From Centropus unirufus (Eukaryota > Chordata > Aves > Cuculiformes > Centropidae), in assembly GCA_013397695.1 (NCBI GenBank), contig VYZI01000086.1, positions 64,298-128,297 of the forward strand: a DNA stretch of 64,000 nt. The letters run 5' to 3'. The notes beneath the pieces are model-generated. The model saw only the letters and a list, made by a program, of their open reading frames with translations, was not told where the DNA came from and made no database searches. The translations under genes and the position numbers were made by a program. Positions 15,101 to 23,797 of this stretch are shown here, one piece after another; the first letter of the stretch is position 1; the number at the start of each line of letters is the position of its first letter.

Positions 15101-18100
15101 AATTGACATTAATTATTTAGCAGGAAATTTTCAAGAGAATAGCAAAGCCAAGTTCTGTAGCACTACAGCCACACTCACTGGTTTGCCAAAGAGGCATTCA
15201 TAAGGGAGGAGGACTTCCTAAATATGTTATTTTTCATATGGCTTTATTACAAGTATAAATATTTTGAAGTCAGGTTTCATATACAAAGAGAAACTGCAGA
15301 ATACTCAATCAGATAAAAAAACCTACATAAATATGAGGCATCACACACAAAAAACCGAGACTAACTCTACAGCTTGGGAGCCAAGAGCAGGAGGGGAGAG
15401 ACAAAGAGATGGTTATAGAACATATTCTAACCTGTCACAGTTAGACAAGGCTCAACTTGATCACTTCACTCAGTCATGTGGATGCATGTTCAGACATTGA
15501 CCTTTTCTTACCCTTGGCTGGAAAATGTTGTGCAAGAGTGAAGAGAGACTTAACATCAAGTTTCTTGTGAAACTGAGGAAATCCATGATGGAAACTTTTC
15601 AATTATTGACTGAGGCTTATGGTGAAGAATGCATGTCTTATGCACACACTTTTTAATCAGAGCTCAAAAGAACCCGTTTTTTATCATTAGAAGATGTGAA
15701 AGCAAAAATGACAGGGTTCCTCAACAGTCTTTCAGAAAATGATCTGCAGAATTGCTTTGAACATTGGCAGCATCGCATGCAGCCCTGTGTCAATTCAGAA
15801 GGGAACTGTTTTGAAGGTGGTAGTGGTTAATATTCTAATTGGTTAAATAAAAAGAGTTAAAGGCACAGACTAAGGGGTTTTTTTGTGTCCTACTTTGTAT
15901 AACAGAGTTCAGAAAAATTGTGGAGGGATATAAGAGGAAAAAATATCTTCAGACGCTCAAGTAATCATTATGTATTGTAAAGGTTTTCATTTAACCTATA
16001 GTGTTACCACCATGGCAAAGCACTTTTAGCAGGTTTTTCTCCATGCAGTTATATGTGCATATAATATAAAATAGGAAAATAATAAAAAGGTATGTCTCAT
16101 ATACAGTAGTTTTTCTATTACCTCAAATCTTTCTCGTTTGGAGCCATACAATAATTTCATCCCTCTTGAAAGCTGAGGATGTATGCATATAAGCAGTACT
16201 GTCTTAATCATGGTGGACTGGCTTTAGATGATGAGGTTTGGTTTACAGGAGCAGTGGCAGCATAAAGCTTATATCAAATAGGGTCCACTAGCACACACAG
16301 CTTGATTCTGCCTTGTCTATGACTTCTCCCATTAGCTAAACATCTTCAGTAAGATTAACTCAGCTATCTATACAGATTCTATCTGTAAAACGCTATACGG
16401 GAGCCACTACAGAAGTGGCTTTGCAATTTGCAGTGCATATCGAAGGTCATTATACAGACATCTCCAGTACTTCGTATTTCATCTCTAACAGCTAGCAGCT
16501 TGTGAAAACAGTGAAAAGTATTTAGCACGCACTGTGCTCCTTTTAATGCAGAGTAGCAGCTGGTAATAAGGTGGAAGGTATTTAACATAGCAGTGTATTT
16601 GTGACTCACTAGTCAGTGCTTTGAGCATTATAGGCGTTGATGTCTATTTTTACACAGTAAGATCAAAAGAACTCACGGCTGTCTCATTTTCTCCTGGCTA
16701 GGTGTTCATGTCTCAGCTACCACTAAGCACTATCTGGAATCAACCCCTTAATAAATGCTTTAGTTTGTCCTTCTCCTAGGAACACCATTGCTAGGAGATG
16801 TGGAGGAACTTTGAAAGATCCTTAGAGACCTACAGAGCTGTTATACTGAAATAAATTCCATGTCCACTAAGTCCAGATTTGCTCTCCTGTGACTGCCCTT
16901 GTATCAAACCTCCGCCAATAGGCCTGCTGCTAATAAACTTCAACTGAAAAAGCGATAGTTTTACAATGTCATAGTTTTAGCCTTTAATCTGTAGGCAGTC
17001 TAGGCCTCTATTAGGTTTATATTTCAAAAGCATCTTAATGTCATTCAATGTCATTTCAAGTGCTACTCTTTTTTTTACTCAAAATTTTGGTCACTGGCAG
17101 AAATGCCAATAACTTTATTCTGGAACACCTTCGCAACTATTTGTTTAGAAGAAGCTTCTGCCAGCAGAGGAGGGGGTGGTCCCAGCCCTTTTCTTGTTCA
17201 GTCTTTTGGCATCTTTGCCTGCAGGGCTGCCAGTTGCTAGAGCTCACAATGTGGATATTATCCTCTCTGACAAGCGTTGAATCATGTCACACAAAGTGTT
17301 GAAACGTTGTCTGGCTTCCAGCTACTACAATGGAATTGTAGCATGCCCCAGTTCTGAGCTAAGAATAAAAGGCTCTCCATCGTGTCTTTAGTCTTTCGAG
17401 TCACGAGGTGGAGTTGTACAGAGCAGGCGTATAGAAGTATTTTGTTATGTCTTCATAAACATTCTGGGATCAACTGAAGTACCAATGAACATGCATATTC
17501 AAAACAAGGCTCACTGAAGGGCTTCAAATTATCTTAGTCTAGAAATATGAAATCCCTGTTACCCTTGTTCCTCTTTAGGCCTTATCTGTTAGTGGCTAAG
17601 GGCCAGAGTATCTACACGTATACAGACTCTAAGTGTAATCAGGCAAAGCTACAGCTGTAACGCTGTTTCAAGTTTGGGTCATCCACACTTTAAAAAAATC
17701 ACTGCACTCTCCAGCTGTAGAGCAGAGACCAAACCCTGCAGGCCATGAGTTTCAAAGCTGCTTTCAAAATACTGCTCTTTGCGGTCCTGTACAGCTGCAG
17801 TGGTTACCCAGCACGCTACGGGCACGGCCACTGCCATGGCTGTAGGGAACATTGTGCAGAGACAACCAAACCAGACCAAACCTGAGTATGGATGTTTTCA
17901 CAGTATGGGGAGAAGCTGGAAGGAGTGCTATCCTAGACATCAGGACTACTTCTAAATTAAGAATTTCTACCACTCACTGGTATTTATGAGCACCAGCCCA
18001 TGGCTGCATGGCCTTGGTGTTAAAGTTGCTGTGTGTCTGGTGCTGTGTCTCTGACCCAGGGCCTGGCTATATGGCATACACGTCAACGTGTCCCTCACTG

Positions 18101-21100
18101 GAGAAAGCTGCAGCACTTGGACCTTCATGTAAGATATGGGGGAGGGGGCTTCCTTCATCTTGTAGCTGCAGAAAGTTCAATTAAAGCTATGGTTCTGGGC
18201 AGTTAGTATATGAAGGTAGTCAGCCTTCTTTGTGGCAGACCCGTGTAATCAATCCCTCCTACCCAGGGCATCAGCGTGCTCAGCTCACCTGGAACATAAC
18301 CCCAGGGCTGTCTGATTCTTTTGGCAGGAGCACTATGGTGGGCTGAAAGGGCTCAATATTGCCTGGATTGGGGATGGAAATAATGTCCTCCACTCTATCA
18401 TGACAAGTGCTGCAAAGCTGGGAATGAATCTGTGTGTTGCGACTCCCAAGGTAAGAAAGACATGCACCTGGAGGAAGGAAGGCAAACTTTGCCCATTCTT
18501 GTCTCAACCACTTGAATACTTCCCAAGAGCCTCATCTGGTTGTGCTTGCATGCATGCCATATTTCAGAACCAGGAGTCGGAAAGCTGACAAAGTTATTTC
18601 AATACAAAGCAGGAGTAATTCTACTGAGCCCAACTTCAGAACAGCTGAGGGCAATTCATGACTGCAGTATCGCAGGGGATAATTTAATCTGAGAAAATGT
18701 TATGAAGTCATCCAATAGCCTCTTTCCCTAAAGAAAAGTTTCGAAGTTGTTTCAGATTGGTAGAGGTGGTGCATCTTGGTTGGTTTAGATTGGCAATGCA
18801 GCTTTTTAGAACACTGAATTGTAATACAATATAAAACATAAACCAAGGAATTAGTGCAGTACAAAAAGTAAATTATATATAGGCATTTCATTCTGTAACT
18901 GTTGAAATAAATTTTTCTTACTTATTGGAAGACTTTCCACCAGTTTATCTCCGAAACAAACTTTGAAGAAGATTAAATACTTTCCTCACATTTTACTGTT
19001 CTGAAATACATTCTTTTCCCCATAGCAAATGTTTCAATCAGTATCTTTCTAATCAAAGTTAATAGTCGGTAAAGGTCTTCTATATGCTCCATGATATGTT
19101 ACCTATCATCTCTTTTGGCAGGGCTTTGAACCAGACCTCAGAATAACTAAAATAGCTGAACAGTACTCCAACGAGGTAGGACCCTAAGAAATAACCTAGT
19201 AGTTTGGAAAGAGTTTATTTTATTTATAAATGCAGTTAAAGTTCCTTGTCTTCCTGATCTTCCTTATTTTATTCACATTAGTGTGGTACCAAGATGCTTC
19301 TCACAACAGATCCTTTGGAAGCTGCAGACAGTGCCAATGTCTTAATTACAGATACATGGATAAGTATGGGACAAGAAGAGGAAAAGAAAGAAAGACTAAA
19401 AGCATTTCAAGGTTATCAGATTACAATGCAGGTAAAAACTGAGGTGTAGTTTTTTGTTGATGCTTTTACAGTTAGCATTTAGAAGAATCAACATCGGCAA
19501 AGCATAGGTTTGCTACTTTTTTGAGTAGAGCCGTGGAATAACCACATGCAAACCTCCCTTCAGCTTGTGAAAATCCCAGAGATAACAAAGTTTGAGTTTT
19601 CTTATGCACTTCACACGACTTGGCCTCTTTCAGAACTTCCCAATGAGATCTAACTCCAAAGCATGTGCTGGAGAGCTAACTCTTTATGATTTAAAACTAT
19701 TTCTAACTTTACATTACCTCTTTGTTACCAGCAATTATCCTTTATATTTTATTTTGAAAGAACAGCTCACAGATTAACTCTTCAATGCCTGGGCAGCATT
19801 TGGGGCAATTTTGCATATATGTGTCAATGCATATATCTGTCTTAAAACCATTTAGTTGAAATGCTTATCAGCACAAAATCAGTTAGAGAAAATGTAAAAC
19901 CATAAACTATTAATTGTCCAGGATAAAAAGGATATTTTCCTTGCTTATAGAATTATTGGTTTAATTGACTCTATTTTAATAAATGTTCACAAAGTACTCT
20001 TGACGGGTATATCTCTGAACTGGCCTAAAATGCTTTAATTTGCTCTTTGATATTAGATCAACATATTATGAGTGACAATATAAAAAGAAAAAAACACAGC
20101 CTTTTAAATAATTGTTCAGTATGTTCTTATTGTAATTATCAATAGTATTGTATTACAATATGGCATGCAACTAAAGATTGTACTTTATTAATCCACTAGG
20201 TCAGGGGTTTTTTACTCCCCTGCTAAAGGTAGAGAAATAGGAGTAAATATTTGACTTTATTGAAGTCAGCACCAAAATCTTACTGATTTAAATGGGGCTA
20301 TTCTCAACTTATTTACAGATCAGGCATTCTTTCGAAGTCAGTGGTATTCTTCTGAGTAACTGGAGTGCGAACTAATATAAAAATTGTCAACCTATTGCTA
20401 GTTAATAGTTTTATTAATGTCCTCATATATTTATTGAAATTATTTGCTTTTTGATCTACAGACTGCAAAAGCTGCTGCTCCCAACTGGACATTTTTACAT
20501 TGTTTACCCAGGAAACCTGAAGAAGTTGATGATGAAGTATTTTATTCTCCGCAATCATTGGTTTTCCAGGAAGCTGAAAACAGAAAATGGACAATTATGG
20601 TAAAAATACAAGATAACAATATTTAGAGGCTCAAGGCAGCTTCTGTTCGTACACTGCAGACTTGGATTCAGCTTCATTGCTCAATAAATAGTAAATGTTA
20701 ACACATATGTTTTAGATGGACCCCACAGCAGGTCACTATTATGACTATAGGCAGCCTATATATGTGGCACAAGTACTTTTGGACCCAAATGTGACCTATT
20801 TTGATGATAATCTGCTGGTGCCTGACCCAGTTTTTATGGCTAAATGAAATCTACAGTATAAACGATGTGTTTTCGTATTTAAATGACCGCGTTTACTCTA
20901 GCGATCACTTCAGCTGCTCAATTTTAAAGCACGTTAAATCCTGATGTCCCAGGGACTGATCTGAGAAGCTATAATTTCTCACACACTTCGGTGAGAAATT
21001 CTGCAGTTTTCTCTCAGAAAAAAGTGCCACTGACACCAATGGGAAATTTCCCTGAGAAAGTGCTGGAAAAACAAAGCTTTGGAAGACCCTGAAATGTTAT

Positions 21101-22556
21101 AGTGTGGGTAATCCAATGCATGAACCATGGGGACCAAGAGAGGGCACTCAGCATTTAATATAAATCATAACTCGCCTCTCAGGATTCCTAAAATTTCAGA
21201 ATATTAATGCCAGATCTCAACAGACTGTTATTTACTGTCAGCTTTAGAACCATCACAGTGTCAAAAGCTGGTGAAAACTTTCAGATGTACTAAAAAAATC
21301 CCCAAGAAATGGCATTGGCATAAGTCTCAGGTGGACTCTGTGTACTCCAAGTGAATAAGAGATTGAGTATTGTATTTACCAAAACCTTAGATTTTTGGAC
21401 ACACTCAGAATTATTAACAAATTCATGTTACATTAGTAGTTTTGGCCTCATAATTCTGAAAATTGCTCACATTTTTAGTTTAATTTTGTAATGTTTCTAA
21501 TTGCCCTGAATATTATTTTTAAAAGAAAATAAACCCTTTACTTTGAGTTCCAGCTGCACAATTTTTTTTGGGGGGGGGAAAAATGTCACATTTGTATTTT
21601 ATCACACTAAAAATACTAATGGATATATAAGTCTTGTTTGGACCTTATTTTCTACCACTTTCAGCTCAAACAGCAAAATGAAAGATAATTTGCTCAGTTG
21701 TGGTTCCAAACAGGGTTTTTGTGCAGCTACAACATGTGTAGCAGGGGGGAACTGCAGAACTGTATGTGCAGTCCCCACAGTTTGCCTGGAACTACCCGTC
21801 ATGCTGAGTAGTGCTGAAGGAAAAGGAGCACAATACCTGGAAAATCCTTTTAAATCCAGTTTGGGGCCAAAATAGCAACTTGCAGTCAAGACATTGGTGT
21901 GAAAACATGCAGTGTCAACCAAATAATACCTCATCAAAACCGAGCAAGCATGGTGCATGGCATGTACACAGGTATGGGCAGGAGAGCAGAGCAATAGGAA
22001 TACCAAGAGAGAGTGGAAGACTTGATGACAGACTATTAACCTCAATGAGGATTTTCCATATTTTACTGCAGCAAGCATAGCTGAAGTAGAATAAATTTCT
22101 AAGTCTTTACTATAGTATGGATCTCACTGGTGCTAAGGAAAGTCCTGCTGAAACCCACATGCAAGCAAAGGTACTGTTTGGGTACCTACAGAGTCTCCTA
22201 GCAATAGCTGAGGTTACAATACAACACGCCAAAAATGCTTTGTCTGAATTTCTCTTAGTACATTTTGTCCACAGTGAGAAAACCTATCAGCTGTAACACA
22301 GAACATCCTAACTGATTTTCAGCCCTTTCCTGGTTCATCGTCAGAAATTCTAGCAAATAAATCTGAGTATGCAGTTTTTGTCAGGGCAACAATTTTCAGT
22401 ACAAGACTTTGAAACAGGAAAATATATCCCCTCTTATTTATTTTTGTGGAGTATCTGTTTCCAATGTGATTGGATTTTTTTTTCTTCTTCCTCTAGGCTG
22501 TCATGGTTTCCCTGCTAACAGATTACTCACCACAGCTACAAAAGCCTACATTCTGA
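86..22556 (+). CDS. OTC: Ornithine transcarbamylase, exons 3-10 of a spliced gene (5' part outside window)
   Basis: Joined CDS of eight exons: 86-167, 6199-6286, 10633-10786, 18328-18450, 19122-19175, 19282-19431, 20462-20599 and 22497-22556. The enzyme condenses carbamoyl phosphate with ornithine to citrulline in the mitochondrial matrix as a homotrimer. The visible 282 residues match human residues 73-354 with no indel, stop or frameshift. Carbamoyl-phosphate motif STRTR, HPLQ, the ornithine-loop D..SMG and the HCLP cysteine loop are all present. Exon lengths and phases equal those of mammalian OTC and all introns are GT-AG. By hand count 48 of 282 residues differ from human (human sequence from memory). 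Differences cluster in exons 6-8. Exons 1-2, encoding the mitochondrial leader and the first 72 residues, lie before the window. Birds excrete uric acid and lack a full hepatic urea cycle, so the intact enzyme probably serves a minor role such as renal or gut citrulline/ornithine metabolism (inference). Confidence 0.97.
168..6198 (+). other. OTC: OTC intron 3 (6,031 bp)
   Basis: Non-coding, AT-rich. It contains one CR1 LINE fragment (about 2036-2565), a T-rich low-complexity patch near 4730-4790 and chance open frames. It ends in the acceptor CACTGTAG. I recall a report that a repetitive motif in intron 3 of chicken OTC influences enzyme activity. The CR1 copy is the only clear repeat I see in this intron. 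Confidence 0.9.
2036..2565 (-). repeat. CR1 LINE, 5'-truncated 3' end, antisense to OTC
   Basis: Read on the + strand the element starts with the CR1 3' tail in reverse complement (agaatcacagaatggttgag), then the diagnostic GGGACCTCTGGAGGTCATCTGGTCC block. This is followed by recognisable CR1 phrases: cagtaaaaaattgtttcctc, ccttctcttctcctgactg and cctttgtcaacatgg. The copy is diverged and truncated at its 5' side, which lies to the right, and probably ends between 2555 and 2610. Its open frame on the minus strand is not an intact reverse transcriptase. CR1 is the dominant retrotransposon of birds and other sauropsids. Confidence 0.93.
6199..6286 (+). CDS. OTC: OTC exon 4 (88 bp)
   Basis: Completes Gly-100 and encodes up to the first two bases of Arg-129. 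The segment GFALLGGHP..FLTTQDIHLG is intact and includes His-117, which contacts carbamoyl phosphate. Differences from human are Cys to Ser at 109 and Val to Thr at 120. Donor GT is at 6287-6288 (AG|GTTGG, a modest match to consensus). Confidence 0.98.
8552..8577. repeat. Poly(A)-rich tract
   Basis: Run of A interrupted by a single T, followed by TCAGC. Simple low-complexity sequence inside OTC intron 4. It is not flanked by target-site duplications or a recognisable retroposon body. Confidence 0.7.
9926..9951 (+). repeat. 13-bp tandem duplication containing ATGCTAAT
   Basis: Two head-to-tail copies of ACTATGCTAATCC, the second ending in T instead of C. Each copy carries ATGCTAAT, one base from the POU/octamer site ATGCAAAT. 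It lies in OTC intron 4. A regulatory role is speculative. Confidence 0.6.
10633..10786 (+). CDS. OTC: OTC exon 5 (154 bp)
   Basis: Starts with the last base of Arg-129 and ends at Gln-180. It carries LARVYK with Arg-141 (the site of a common human deficiency mutation, intact here) and YHPLQ, where His-168 and Gln-171 contact carbamoyl phosphate. Nine of 52 residues differ from human, including Ala-Asp-Ala-Val to Thr-Asn-Ala-Ile before Leu-Ala-Arg. Acceptor AG is at 10631-10632 and donor GTAAC begins at 10787. Confidence 0.98.
11111..11137. repeat. Possible ancient sauropsid interspersed-repeat fragment (CAATGGGAGTTTTT class)
   Basis: The phrase CCAATGGGAGTTTTTCCACT is a diverged form of a phrase that recurs widely in bird, turtle and crocodile DNA. 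I cannot name the family. A similar scrap is seen at 21030-21058 in intron 9. Assigned from pattern memory only. Confidence 0.3.
13558..13587 (+). repeat. 15-bp tandem duplication
   Basis: Unit TCAAGTATTTTCTTT is followed directly by TCAAGTATTTTCTGA (13 of 15 identical). It sits in the pyrimidine-rich part of OTC intron 5, consistent with replication slippage. Confidence 0.65.
15004..15027 (+). repeat. 12-bp tandem duplication
   Basis: TTGATACAGGAT is followed by TTGATACAGTGA, then a third partial GATAC. Short slippage duplication in OTC intron 5. Confidence 0.55.
16494..16612 (+). repeat. Diverged tandem duplication, about 61-bp period
   Basis: Both copies open with AGCAGCT and share a later GGAAGGTATTTAACA-like block (copy 1 GAAAAGTATTTAGCA) and a CACTGTG/CAGTGTA block, with small indels. 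Copy 1 starts at 16494 and copy 2 at 16555. In the minus-strand open frame 16379-16609 the peptide LNTFH is duplicated as a result. This looks like an old local duplication, not a gene. Confidence 0.45.
18328..18450 (+). CDS. OTC: OTC exon 6 (123 bp)
   Basis: Encodes 41 full codons, human residues 181-221. The WIGDGNN motif, with Asn-199 of the ornithine site, is intact. Eleven of 41 residues differ from human, among them Met-206 to Thr and Phe-His-Gln changes in the segment LGMNLCVATPK. This is one of the most diverged exons here. Acceptor AG is at 18326-18327 and donor is AAG|GTAAGA. Confidence 0.98.
18451..19121 (+). other. OTC: OTC intron 6 (671 bp)
   Basis: AT-rich non-coding sequence between a strong GTAAGA donor and the acceptor CATCTCTTTTGGCAG. 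No repeat or open frame of interest is seen. Confidence 0.9.
19122..19175 (+). CDS. OTC: OTC exon 7 (54 bp)
   Basis: Encodes human residues 222-239 as GFEPDLRITKIAEQYSNE. Seven of 18 residues differ from human, the highest proportion of any exon here. The family core G.EPD...TK.AEQY..E is kept. Donor is GAG|GTAGGA. It is separated from exon 8 by only 106 bp (19176-19281), whose acceptor has a good pyrimidine tract. Confidence 0.97.
19282..19431 (+). CDS. OTC: OTC exon 8 (150 bp)
   Basis: Encodes human residues 240-289. The ornithine-binding SMG loop in VLITDTWISMGQEEE is intact, including Asp-263, Ser-267 and Met-268. Ten of 50 residues differ from human, notably Asn-240 to Cys and the triplet His-Gly-Gly (255-257) to Asp-Ser-Ala. 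Acceptor AG is at 19280-19281 and donor is CAG|GTAAAA. Confidence 0.98.
19432..20461 (+). other. OTC: OTC intron 8 (1,030 bp)
   Basis: Very AT-rich, with no clear repeat. It ends in the acceptor TTTTTGATCTACAG. Nothing beyond chance open frames is seen. Confidence 0.88.
20462..20599 (+). CDS. OTC: OTC exon 9 (138 bp)
   Basis: Encodes human residues 290-335. The catalytic loop FLHCLPRKPEE with Cys-303 is unchanged, as is EAENRKW with Arg-330. Five of 46 residues differ from human. The exon ends exactly after the Met-335 codon (phase 0), so a downstream exon starting in phase 0 can be joined without a shift. Donor is ATG|GTAAAA. Confidence 0.98.
20716..20847 (+). CDS. Candidate alternative terminal exon of OTC (43 codons plus stop)
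   Basis: An open frame begins with ATG directly after TTTTAG, whose TAG is the in-frame stop just upstream. It is therefore exactly the size of an exon using AG at 20714-20715. It is in phase with exon 9, so splicing would replace the last 19 OTC residues with 43 others. The peptide is of ordinary protein-like composition (GHYYDYRQPIYVAQVLLDPN, then a tail ending PDPVFMAK), but I match it to no family. AATAAA lies at 21528. Against it: the pyrimidine tract is poor compared with exon 10, and a 43-codon frame can arise by chance. Treat as hypothetical. Confidence 0.25.
   Translation: MDPTAGHYYDYRQPIYVAQVLLDPNVTYFDDNLLVPDPVFMAK
21528..21533 (+). terminator. Possible intronic poly(A) signal AATAAA
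   Basis: AATAAA in intron 9, followed within about 30 bases by a run of T and then nine G (21559-21578). That resembles a T/G-rich downstream element. It would serve the candidate terminal exon at 20716 if that is real. Confidence 0.3.
22497..22556 (+). CDS. OTC: OTC exon 10, coding part
   Basis: Encodes the last 19 residues, AVMVSLLTDYSPQLQKPTF, then TGA at 22554-22556. Only the penultimate residue (Lys to Thr) differs from human. Acceptor AG is at 22495-22496 behind a long pyrimidine tract. The C-terminal helix is therefore under strong constraint. Confidence 0.98.
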   Translation, partial: AVMVSLLTDYSPQLQKPTF

Positions 22557-22685
22557 TGCTTGGATTCCTGCCAAGAGAAGAATGTTCCTCGTTGGTAGAA
22601 TGTTCCAGTCCATAAACACATAGATCTTCCGAAACAATCAAGGCAATGAATGATTCTTTAATAAAACTGTATAGTTAGCTATATA
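22557..22685 (+). other. OTC: OTC 3' UTR to the proximal poly(A) site
   Basis: Runs from the stop codon to just beyond the AATAAA at 22660-22665. Cleavage is expected roughly 15-25 bases later. T/G-rich sequence (TTTGTGAAAATGTTTG) follows near 22700. The end is inferred. Confidence 0.6.
22660..22665 (+). terminator. OTC: Proximal poly(A) signal AATAAA of OTC
   Basis: Canonical hexamer 104 bases after the stop codon, the first one downstream of exon 10. Confidence 0.65.
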
Positions 22686-23646
22686 ATATTGCATTACATT
22701 TGTGAAAATGTTTGAGACGATAAACACCACTGCAAAAGCTACTTTTGCATCTTTATGCTCCAATTTGGCTATCCCTTCTAGGGCTTAGCATCATGGAAAA
22801 TGTTCCAAGGTTGTACTTTAGTGATTGCCTCTGCCAGCATCATAGGCATGGCATAGTCTACACATCGCTGTGTGGAACAGGACACACTTCTCCCCAAACC
22901 TGTCCATTTAATTGCTGATCTCAAGAAGCATGCACAGAGAAGCAGTGCTTTAGGTTTTCATGGATGCCTGCACTTCCTGGGAACCCTGGCTCTGGTTTCT
23001 GTCCTCCAGCCAACCTCCAAATGCCACTTCTTATAGACACTGAAAATATAGAGACCTTGGGAGCATTATCTTCTCCCATGGCATTCTTGTGTGCTGGCAC
23101 AGGATGGTATTCCTGCAGAACTGAAATGGAGCAGCTTCCACTGGGTTGCATGTGGCAAAGAGGGACACCCCAAAAGAACCAGTTCCTTATTTGTCCCTCT
23201 CCCCTATACCTTCACTTCCTTAATAGAATTTTGGCTAATGAAGCAAGTTTTCTTTTTTTCTAAGCAAACATGAGGGGCACCATATGATGGAACTGTATGC
23301 TGCTCTTGCATTTGCTAGATGTTCTCTGGCATGGTAACATGGTCTATGTTCCAGCTAATCCTTCTCAGTAATAAACAAATTCATGACATTTGTAGTCTTT
23401 ATGATGCCTGGATGTACATGTTTAACATTTCAGGTAAAATTCTGAGTACTATTATATCCACCTTTTTGTTGTTCCTAATTAGTTTCAAGAATCAGTTGAT
23501 TTTTTCCTTGCTGTAATACTGGAACAATGACTGTGATTTTTTAAATTCTGCAAATGGGTTTTCGTTTTTTCATTAGTTGCAAAACATGATTTAATTCCTT
23601 TCAAAATTGGAGTTCACTGCTGGGCCACACAGATCACTGAAATGAA

Positions 23647-23652
23647 AATAAA
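23647..23652 (+). terminator. OTC: Possible distal OTC poly(A) signal AATAAA
   Basis: A second canonical hexamer about 1.1 kb after the stop. It is followed by a clear T/G-rich region (ATTGTTTTTGTAAG, then TTTGTGTCCCTTGTT at 23690-23720), so it is at least as good as the proximal site. It would give a 3' UTR near 1.1 kb. Confidence 0.4.
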
Positions 23653-23773
23653 GATACATTTGTTTATCTACCCACATATGATTGATTCATTGTTTTTGTA
23701 AGCACTTTGTGTCCCTTGTTAGCATTAACATTTTCTATTACAACATGACAAGGGTTACAACAATTCAGTGATG

Positions 23774-23797
23774 ATTTACACCTCAGCAGGTGTAAAT
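23774..23797. promoter_or_regulatory. 10-bp perfect inverted repeat resembling a palindromic T-box site
   Basis: ATTTACACCT, spacer CAGC, AGGTGTAAAT. Each half (AGGTGTAAA) is one base from the T-box half-site AGGTGTGAA. T-box factors can bind such head-to-head pairs. It may equally be a chance or repeat-derived hairpin. No expression evidence can be read from the sequence. Confidence 0.3.

Larger units (their letters stand above)
10787..18327 (+). other. OTC: OTC intron 5 (7,541 bp, largest visible intron)
   Basis: Non-coding. It holds a possible ancient repeat fragment near 11111-11137, a pyrimidine-rich stretch at 13370-13600, tandem duplications at 13558-13587, 15004-15027 and 16494-16612, and only chance open frames. 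It ends in the acceptor ATTCTTTTGGCAG. Confidence 0.88.
20600..22496 (+). other. OTC: OTC intron 9 (1,897 bp)
   Basis: Contains the candidate alternative terminal exon at 20716-20847 and a possible poly(A) signal at 21528-21533 followed by a T/G-rich run. It ends in a very strong acceptor (pyrimidine tract about 22473-22494, CTCTAG at 22491-22496). The minus-strand frame 21602-22078 has no recognisable domain. Confidence 0.88.

Noticed and set aside
16248..16290. U4 snRNA-like GCAGTGGCAG
   Set aside because: Only a short match. The following sequence does not fit U4 and no Sm site or terminator is seen.
21602..22078. 158-codon minus-strand frame in OTC intron 9
   Set aside because: Antisense to OTC, with no recognisable motif and no promoter or poly(A) signal that would make it a gene.
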